From: Gammaproteobacteria bacterium
GTDB lineage: Bacteria > Pseudomonadota > Gammaproteobacteria > Burkholderiales > Gallionellaceae
Assembly (NCBI GenBank): GCA_018813765.1
Contig: JAHJBC010000003.1
Coordinates: forward strand, 110,411-174,410
Reading direction: 5' to 3'
DNA length: 64,000 nucleotides
In this document: positions 58,592 to 64,000 of the stretch, piece after piece
How the letters are laid out: the number at the start of each line of letters is the position of its first letter
Position numbering within the stretch: the stretch's first letter is position 1
Position numbers and translations under genes: made by a program
Notes under the pieces: model-generated
What the model saw: only the letters and a program-made list of their open reading frames with translations
Database searches by the model: none
What the model was told of the DNA's origin: nothing

Positions 58592-61500
58592 TCACTCCTT
58601 CGCTTGGGCGGGTTTGACCTCTTCCGGCTTGGCATAGCTCAGTTCGGCCAGTTGCCGGTAGTGCTGGTAATTGCTGAGGGCGTGTTTCTGCGCCTGACCG
58701 AGGAATTTCTCCGCCGCCTCCGGGTGGCTGCGCCACAACATGTTGAAGCGCGTCTCCTGGCTGACGAATTCACGGTAGGCGATGGACGGTTCCTTGGAGT
58801 CCAGTTGCAGCGGGTTTTCGTGCTGCGTGGCGCGGCGCGGATCGTAGCGGAACAGCGGCCAGTGGCCGCTGCGCACCGCGCGATCCTGCATGGCGTGGTT
58901 GTTGATCATGTCGGTGCCCCAGGCGGTGCAGGGGCTGTAGGCGATGATGATCGACACGCCGGGCCAGGACTCCGCTTCCATGAAGGCCTTGAGGGTCTGC
59001 ACGTCCTTGGCACCGTAGGCCACCTGCGCGACGTAGACGTTGCCGTAGGCCATGGCGATCATCGCCAGGTCCTTTTTCGGCGTCGGCTTGCCGCCGGCGG
59101 AGAACTTGGCCACGGCGCCGCGCGGCGTGGCCTTGGAGGTCTGACCACCGGTGTTGGAGTACACCTCGGTGTCCAGCACCAGGATGTTGACGTTGCGACC
59201 GGAGGCGAGCACATGGTCGAGGCCGCCGAAACCGATGTCGTAGGCCCAGCCGTCGCCGCCGACGATCCACACACTCTTCCGCACCAGGTTGTCGGCCAGC
59301 GCCTCCAGTTGCCGCGCCTCGGGGCGCTCGATCTTCTTCAATCGTTCGCGCAGGGCGGCGACGCGTTCGCGCTGCTCGTGGATGCCCGCTTCGTCTTCCT
59401 GCACGGCGGCGAGCAGCGAATCCACCAGGTCCGCGCCGATGGGTTCGGCCAGTCCCTTGAGCAGTTCGGCGGCGTACTCCTGCTGTTTGTCGATGGCGAC
59501 GCGCATGCCGAGGCCGAATTCGGCATTGTCCTCGAACAGCGAATTGTTCCAGGCCGGGCCGCGGCCCTGCGCATCCTGCGCCCACGGCGTGGTGGGCAGG
59601 TTGCCGCCGTAGATGGACGAGCAACCGGTGGCATTGGCAACGAGCATACGGTCGCCGAACAACTGCGAGGCGAGGCGCAGATAGGGCGTTTCGCCGCAGC
59701 CGGAACAGGCGCTGGAGAATTCGAACAGCGGCTGCAGCAGCATGGCGCTCTTCATCACCGTGCTGCGCACTTCGCGCCGGTCGAACTCGGGCAGGGCAAG
59801 GAAGTAGTCGAAGTTGACGCGCTCCTGTTCGCGCAGCGGTGCCTGCGGCGCCATGTTGAGTGCGCGGCGGCCGGGATTTTCCTTGTCCTTCACCGGGCAG
59901 ATGTCGACGCACAGGCCGCAGCCGGTGCAGTCTTCCGCCGCCACCTGATAGACGATGTGCGCACCTTCAGGAAACTCCTTACCCTTGACCGCCATGTGCT
60001 TGAACGTCGGCGGCGCGGTAGCGGCCAACGCCGGGTCGAACAGTTTGCTGCGGATGGCGGTGTGCGGACAGACGAAGGGACACTTGCCGCAGGCGATGCA
60101 CAGCTTCTCGTCCCACACCGGGATCTCCAGCGCGATGTTGCGCTTTTCCCAGCGCGTGGTGCCGGTGGGCCAAGTACCGTCGGCGGGAATGGCGCTGACC
60201 GGCAGGGCATCGCCGTTTCCGGCCATCATGACCGCGGTGATGTCCTGCACGAATTGCGGCGCGTTGGCTGCCACCACCGGCGGGCGATCGAAGACGGAGC
60301 TGACCTTGCCCGGCACGACCACCTCGTGCAGGTTCGCCAGCGCGGCGTCGATGGCGCGGAAATTGAGTTCGACGATCTGCGCGCCCTTCTTGCCATAGGT
60401 TTTCTCCGCCGCTTGCTTGATGGCGGCAATGGCCTCGTCGCGCGGCAGCAGGCCGGAGATGGCGAAGTGGCAGGTCTGCATGATGGTGTTGATGCGCCGC
60501 TGCATGCCGGATTCATGCGCCACCTTGTAGGCGTCGATGACGAAGAAGCGGATGTTCTTGTCGATGATCTGCTGCTGCATGCGGCGCGGCAGCGTGTTCC
60601 ACACCGCGTCTCCAGCGACGCTGCTGTTGAGCAGGAATACAGCGCCGGGGGCGGCCTTGTCCAGCATGTCGTAGCGATCGAGGAACACTGTCTGGTGGCA
60701 ACCGATGAATTGCGCCTCGTTGTCGCCGATGAGGTAGCTGGAGCGGATCGGCTGTTTGCCGAAGCGCAGGTGAGAAACGGTGATGGCACCGGCCTTCTTC
60801 GAGTCGTAGACGAAATAGCCCTGCGCGTACAGGTCGGTGCCCTCGCCGATGATCTTGATGGTGTTCTTGTTGGCGCTGACGGTGCCGTCGGAACCGAGGC
60901 CGTAGAATAGCGCGCAGTTGGTCGCCAGCGTGGCGGCGGCGCGGAACTGCGGGTCCCACTCCAGGCTGGTGTGGCTGACGTCGTCGCGGATGCCGATGGT
61001 GAAACCGTTTTTGGGCTGCTCCCGCTTCAGCTCGTCGAACACCGCCTTGATCATGCCTGGGGTGAATTCCTTGGACGACAGGCCGTAGCGACCGCCGATG
61101 ATGCGCGGCAGCTCAGCGAAGTGCGACTGCCCGGCGCTGTAGGACTGCACCACGGCGGTGAGCACATCCTTGTACAGCGGCTCGCCGTCGGCGCCAGGCT
61201 CCTTGGTGCGGTCGAGTACGGCGATGCGGCGCACGCTGGCGGGCAGCGCGGCGAGCAGGACGACGGGATCGAACGGGCGGTACAACCGCACCTTGAGCAG
61301 GCCGACCTTCTCTCCGTTGCTCTGCAGGTGCTCCACGGTTTCATGGGCGGCCTCGGCGCCGGAACCCATCAGCACGATGACCCGTTCGGCATCGGCGGCG
61401 CCGACGTAGTCGAACAGGTGGTAGTGGCGGCCGGTCAGTTCGGCGAAACGATCCATCACCCCCTGCACCGCCGCCGGCATTTCCCGGTATCGGAGATTGA

Positions 61501-62191
61501 CGCTTTCGCGCCCCTGGAAATACACGTCGGGATTCTGCGAACTGCCGCGCAACACCGGGTGCTCGGGATTGAGGGCGCGGGCGCGGTGCGCCTGCACCAG
61601 TTCATCGCTGATCATGGCGCGCACCACCGAGCTGTCGAGGGACTCGATCTTGGCCACTTCGTGCGAGGTGCGGAAGCCGTCGAAGAAATGCAGGATCGGC
61701 ACCCGCGTCTGCAGCGTCGCCGCCTGGGCGATGAGTGCCATGTCCATGGCTTCCTGCACCGAGTTGGAACACAGCATGGCAAAACCGGTGCCGCGCGTGG
61801 ACATGACATCGGAATGGTCGCAGAAGATGGACAGCGCCTGGGCCGCCAGCGACCGCGCCGCCACGTGCAATACCATCGGCGTCAGCTCGCCGGCAATCTT
61901 GTACATGTTGGGGATCATTAGCAGCAAGCCCTGGGAGGCGGTGAAGGTGGTGCACAGGGCGCCTGCCTGCAGTGCACCGTGCAGCGCGCCCGCAGCGCCG
62001 CCCTCACTCTGCAACTCGATAACACTGGGCACCGTGCCCCACAGGTTCTTGCGCCCCTGTGCCGACCACTCGTCGGCGTGTTCGCCCATTGGCGAGGCGG
62101 GGGTGATGGGATAGATGGCGATGACTTCGCTGGTGAGGTGGGCGATTGTGGCGGCGGCTTCGTTACCGTCGATGGTGACCATGCGGTTCAT
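58592..62191 (-). CDS. nifJ: Pyruvate:ferredoxin (flavodoxin) oxidoreductase
   Basis: A 1199-residue single-chain enzyme with all domains: N-terminal pyrimidine-binding (AIYPITPASPMGEHADEWSA), central domains, a two-cluster ferredoxin insert (CIACGKCPFVCPH and CTGCGLCVDICPV), and the C-terminal TPP domain (ACSGCGETPYLRL; GDGWAYDIGFGGLDHVLASG). It interconverts pyruvate and acetyl-CoA with low-potential electron carriers. The ATG at 62191 follows GGGAGG. The 248-bp upstream region shows no gene. Confidence 0.95.
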   Translation of the reverse strand: MNRMVTIDGNEAAATIAHLTSEVIAIYPITPASPMGEHADEWSAQGRKNLWGTVPSVIELQSEGGAAGALHGALQAGALCTTFTASQGLLLMIPNMYKIAGELTPMVLHVAARSLAAQALSIFCDHSDVMSTRGTGFAMLCSNSVQEAMDMALIAQAATLQTRVPILHFFDGFRTSHEVAKIESLDSSVVRAMISDELVQAHRARALNPEHPVLRGSSQNPDVYFQGRESVNLRYREMPAAVQGVMDRFAELTGRHYHLFDYVGAADAERVIVLMGSGAEAAHETVEHLQSNGEKVGLLKVRLYRPFDPVVLLAALPASVRRIAVLDRTKEPGADGEPLYKDVLTAVVQSYSAGQSHFAELPRIIGGRYGLSSKEFTPGMIKAVFDELKREQPKNGFTIGIRDDVSHTSLEWDPQFRAAATLATNCALFYGLGSDGTVSANKNTIKIIGEGTDLYAQGYFVYDSKKAGAITVSHLRFGKQPIRSSYLIGDNEAQFIGCHQTVFLDRYDMLDKAAPGAVFLLNSSVAGDAVWNTLPRRMQQQIIDKNIRFFVIDAYKVAHESGMQRRINTIMQTCHFAISGLLPRDEAIAAIKQAAEKTYGKKGAQIVELNFRAIDAALANLHEVVVPGKVSSVFDRPPVVAANAPQFVQDITAVMMAGNGDALPVSAIPADGTWPTGTTRWEKRNIALEIPVWDEKLCIACGKCPFVCPHTAIRSKLFDPALAATAPPTFKHMAVKGKEFPEGAHIVYQVAAEDCTGCGLCVDICPVKDKENPGRRALNMAPQAPLREQERVNFDYFLALPEFDRREVRSTVMKSAMLLQPLFEFSSACSGCGETPYLRLASQLFGDRMLVANATGCSSIYGGNLPTTPWAQDAQGRGPAWNNSLFEDNAEFGLGMRVAIDKQQEYAAELLKGLAEPIGADLVDSLLAAVQEDEAGIHEQRERVAALRERLKKIERPEARQLEALADNLVRKSVWIVGGDGWAYDIGFGGLDHVLASGRNVNILVLDTEVYSNTGGQTSKATPRGAVAKFSAGGKPTPKKDLAMIAMAYGNVYVAQVAYGAKDVQTLKAFMEAESWPGVSIIIAYSPCTAWGTDMINNHAMQDRAVRSGHWPLFRYDPRRATQHENPLQLDSKEPSIAYREFVSQETRFNMLWRSHPEAAEKFLGQAQKHALSNYQHYRQLAELSYAKPEEVKPAQAKE

Positions 62192-62439
62192 CGTATCCTC
62201 CCGTTGTTGTGCGGAATGTTGGTTCCGGCCCTGCGACCAAGACATCGCCTGATTCTTTTCCCCGGCGGGGGATTAAGTCCCTCTCTTTCGGGGAGCGGGA
62301 AGACTGCAACTCGCGTGATTCTGTTTCAACCTGTTGTCCGCCGTCGGCATCAGCATTCACTCTGGCTTCAATGCAGACAATCTCGACGATAGCGTCGCCA
62401 AGCGCAAGGTTGCGCAGACAAAGACCTCACCGCGGATGA

Positions 62440-62748
62440 TCAGGGGCGCGGCGTCAACCGCGCAGCAACACCGGCGACAAAGCGGTAACCCTTCCACCCC
62501 AGCCACCCCAGCCTCACCAGTCCCATCATCCCGCGCCTGCGGATGACGAACAACGCCGTCACGCCGGCAACCAGCAGCGGTTGTCTGCGCAGGAAGCGCA
62601 CGACTGCCACGCCCTGATCTGCGATTGCCATCGGCCCCTCCCAGCGCGCCGCGATGTCGGCCAACTCACCGCGCTGCGCGGCGATGCGTGCCTGCAACTC
62701 GCCGCGCCGCTGCATCAGCACTGCCATCTGCCTATTCATGCGTGCCAT
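62440..62748 (-). CDS. YqjK-like membrane protein
   Basis: A 102-residue protein with an N-terminal charged helix (AVLMQRRGELQARIAAQRGE) and a hydrophobic stretch (QPLLVAGVTALFVIRRRGMMG). It matches the YqjK position in the yqjD-yqjE-yqjK trio of envelope or stress-related genes. Overlaps the yqjE-like gene by 17 bp. Confidence 0.75.
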   Translation of the reverse strand: MARMNRQMAVLMQRRGELQARIAAQRGELADIAARWEGPMAIADQGVAVVRFLRRQPLLVAGVTALFVIRRRGMMGLVRLGWLGWKGYRFVAGVAARLTPRP

Positions 62749-63115
62749 CCAGATGCCGCCTGTCCCCGGCCAGTTCGGCCAAGCTGGCGGAGAACAACAC
62801 CGAACGTTCGCCGGCCTTGCTGCGCAGCAGCAGCGTCAGCAACGTACCCGCCGCGAAGAACAGAATGCCCAGTACCGTGATCGCCGCGAGCCGGTGGTCG
62901 TCCCAGAACAGCATGACGATGAGAACCGTCAGCAGCAGCACACCCATGCCGAAGCAGAACAGCGCCGCCAAAGCGTAAAAGAGCATCTGCGTGAGGCGCA
63001 GACGTTCTTCCTGGAACTCGTTTGCCAGCAGTTCAAGCCGAGACGAGACGATGGATGTCAGCGTGGACAGCAACCGCTTGGCCGAGCCCAGCAACCCCGG
63101 GCTTGCCTCCGGCAT
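62732..63115 (-). CDS. YqjE-like (phage holin family) membrane protein
   Basis: A 127-residue protein with an amphipathic N-terminal helix (TSIVSSRLELLANEFQEERL) and two membrane helices (LFYALAALFCFGMGVLLLTV and AITVLGILFFAAGTLLTLLL). This is the YqjE pattern. Function unknown; it lies between the DUF883 and YqjK-like genes. Confidence 0.82.
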   Translation of the reverse strand: MPEASPGLLGSAKRLLSTLTSIVSSRLELLANEFQEERLRLTQMLFYALAALFCFGMGVLLLTVLIVMLFWDDHRLAAITVLGILFFAAGTLLTLLLRSKAGERSVLFSASLAELAGDRRHLDGTHE

Positions 63116-63118
63116 CGC

Positions 63119-63448
63119 TTAACGTCCGCGCGAAATCAGCATGCCGATGATCAGGCCTGCGCCGGCGGCGATGCCGACCGCCCTCCAGGGATTCTCGTGC
63201 ACGTATTCGTCAGTCACCCTGGCCGCCTGCTTGGTGCCGGCGACGACAGCCTGCTCGGCGGCGACCAAACGATCCTTGGCGACAGCCAGGTTCTCCTGTA
63301 TGCGCTCGCGCGCCACGGCAACCTTTTCGCCCGCCTGCCCGGCCGTCGCGCGTAATAACTCCTCGGCATCCCCCACCACCGCGCGCAAGTCCTGCATCAG
63401 TTTTTCCTTGCTGACTTCACCTTCCACTGCCATTGTTCTTCTGGTCAT
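63119..63448 (-). CDS. DUF883 family protein (YqjD/ElaB-like)
   Basis: A 109-residue protein: long amphipathic helix (LRAVVGDAEELLRATAGQAG, ARERIQENLAVAKDRLVAAE), then VHENPWRAVGIAAGAGLIIGMLISRGR, the C-terminal anchor typical of YqjD/ElaB, which bind ribosomes at the inner membrane in stationary phase. The ATG at 63448 has AGGAG six bases upstream. First gene of the trio. Confidence 0.88.
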   Translation of the reverse strand: MTRRTMAVEGEVSKEKLMQDLRAVVGDAEELLRATAGQAGEKVAVARERIQENLAVAKDRLVAAEQAVVAGTKQAARVTDEYVHENPWRAVGIAAGAGLIIGMLISRGR

Positions 63449-63657
63449 GATTAGCTCCTTTGCTTGGGTAATCGATGATGGCGTGCCTCAGGTGAGCCGC
63501 GAAGCACGTGACCCTTTTTATTCCAATTACCCGGGAACGTCAATCGGATCAAAAGCTGACTTTACTAACTTTCAGGCGGTACGGCCTTGGTGGAGCTTCC
63601 CTCTACTCGGGCATCGGGCAGTTTGTCACTGCATTCAACCAGATCGTTATCGAACCC
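63449..63657. other. Intergenic stretch without a recognisable gene
   Basis: Between the DUF883 gene and the first terminator hairpin. Nothing convincing is coded on either strand. The segment from ~63621 (GTTTGTCACTGCATTCAACC) is a diverged copy of 63786-63805 (GGTTGTCACTGCGCTCAAGC), the outer part of the duplicated rRNA-terminator unit. Confidence 0.6.
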
Positions 63658-63702
63658 TATAAAGCAAAAAGCCCAACACGAGGTTGGGCTTTTTGCTTTA
63701 TA
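63658..63702 (-). terminator. Second rRNA terminator hairpin
   Basis: A 20-bp perfect stem (TATAAAGCAAAAAGCCCAAC and complement) around loop ACGAG. Downstream, on the minus strand, of the 5S remnant. Confidence 0.85.
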
Positions 63703-63705
63703 GGA

Positions 63706-63725
63706 GTCTGACGATGACCTACTTT
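63706..63725 (-). pseudogene. Remnant of a second 5S rRNA gene (3' end only)
   Basis: GTCTGACGATGACCTACTTT is identical to the first 20 plus-strand bases of the 5S gene at 63870, i.e. the 3' end of 5S. The similarity stops there, so only the end of a duplicated copy survives. Confidence 0.75.
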
Positions 63726-63823
63726 GGCTCCCACGTAACTTGCTGCGCAAGTTAGTGTCCACCGCAACCCGCTGCTACGCAGCAGGTTGTCACTGCGCTC
63801 AAGCAGGTCAAGATTCAAACACC

Positions 63824-63864
63824 ACAAACAACAAAGCCCTCACGAGGAGGGCTTTGTTGTTTGT
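63824..63864 (-). terminator. rRNA operon terminator
   Basis: An 18-bp stem (ACAAACAACAAAGCCCTC and complement) around the same ACGAG loop as the hairpin at 63658, five bases beyond the 3' end of the 5S gene. Confidence 0.88.
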
Positions 63865-63869
63865 AAGGA

Positions 63870-63983
63870 GTCTGACGATGACCTACTTTCACATGCGGAT
63901 GCACACTATCATTGGCGCGAAGTCGTTTCACTGTCCTGTTCGAGATGGGAAGGAGTGGGGCCAACTTGCTATGGTCGTCAGAC
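63870..63983 (-). rRNA. rrf: 5S ribosomal RNA
   Basis: The minus strand reads GTCTGACGACCATAGCAAGT, CCACTCCTTCCCATCTCGAA, CAGGACAGTGAAACG ... and ends GGTCATCGTCAGAC; the two ends pair over nine bases as in 5S. About 114 nt. The 23S gene should lie beyond the window edge, as the operon is transcribed leftward. Confidence 0.93.
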
Positions 63984-64000
63984 ATAACTGTTATCAATCG

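Noticed and set aside
58604..60910. A 768-codon open frame opposite nifJ
   Set aside because: Antisense shadow; the minus strand is an unmistakable NifJ.
62732..63115. Prophage lysis gene (holin)
   Set aside because: The holin-family label comes from fold similarity; context (DUF883 and YqjK-like neighbours) marks it as chromosomal yqjE, and no other phage genes are near.
63508..63711. A 67-codon open frame near the rRNA operon end
   Set aside because: It is mostly translation of a terminator hairpin (YKAKSPTRGWAFCFIG) and lacks a ribosome site.
1..64000. CRISPR array
   Set aside because: No run of short direct repeats with regular unique spacers was seen; repeats here are inverted palindromes or dispersed.

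Overview
The window looks like chromosome of a betaproteobacterium, most likely in the Nitrosomonadales/Gallionellaceae range. The evidence is the betaproteobacterial gene orders kdsD-kdsC-lptC-lptA-lptB-rpoN-hpf-ptsN-hprK-rapZ and miaB-phoH-ybeY-corC, overlapping coaX/birA, a malate:quinone oxidoreductase, moderately high GC, and several families of palindromic intergenic repeats. The genus is inference; no 16S gene is present.

Layout. 0-12.3 kb is housekeeping: the end of a cyclic-nucleotide-binding protein, MarC, a pseudouridine synthase, the lysophospholipid salvage pair aas/lplT, a YebB-like hydrolase, an HTH regulator, a cardiolipin-synthase-like phospholipase D, and miaB/phoH/ybeY/corC. 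12.3-14.8 kb is an accessory pocket with two tandem 32-residue membrane proteins missed by size cut-offs, a hipBA module with a clear operator, and a tRNA-Met. 14.9-26 kb holds a SPOR protein, coaX, birA, a patatin, an RNA helicase, mqo, and an hrpA gene carrying two palindromic repeats in frame. 26-29.5 kb has an orphan membrane histidine kinase divergent from two paralogous prepilin genes, each behind a good sigma-54 promoter. 29.9-41 kb has a cation/proton antiporter and then the KDO/LPS-export/rpoN/PTS-Ntr operon through ubiX.

41.0-42.7 kb is an A/T-richer island between two ~225-bp inverted repeats, carrying a lipoprotein, a small Cys4 protein and an HTH regulator. 42.7-55.2 kb is the main attraction: a minus-strand biosynthetic cluster resembling aryl-polyene/dialkylresorcinol (flexirubin-type) systems. 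It has a full ketosynthase, a chain-length-factor-like partner, an ApeP-type dehydratase, a FabG-type reductase, two ACPs, two degenerate ketosynthases, DarA- and DarB-type enzymes, an unknown 131-residue protein, a BtrH-like acyltransferase, and upstream a B12/radical-SAM protein, a START protein and a family-2 glycosyltransferase. No aromatic-acid ligase, ammonia lyase, thioesterase or exporter is in the window.

55.3-64 kb holds an adenylate/guanylate cyclase, a dihydroorotate-dehydrogenase-like protein with nifJ, the yqjD/E/K-type envelope proteins, and the 3' end of an rRNA operon (5S, minus strand) followed by a second, decayed 5S-plus-terminator unit.

Links between regions: RpoN at 35.4 kb is the factor needed by the two sigma-54 pilin promoters at 27.8 and 28.8 kb. 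LptABC/KdsCD and Aas/LplT/patatin/PLD all serve the outer envelope, where the aryl-polyene-like product would be expected to sit.
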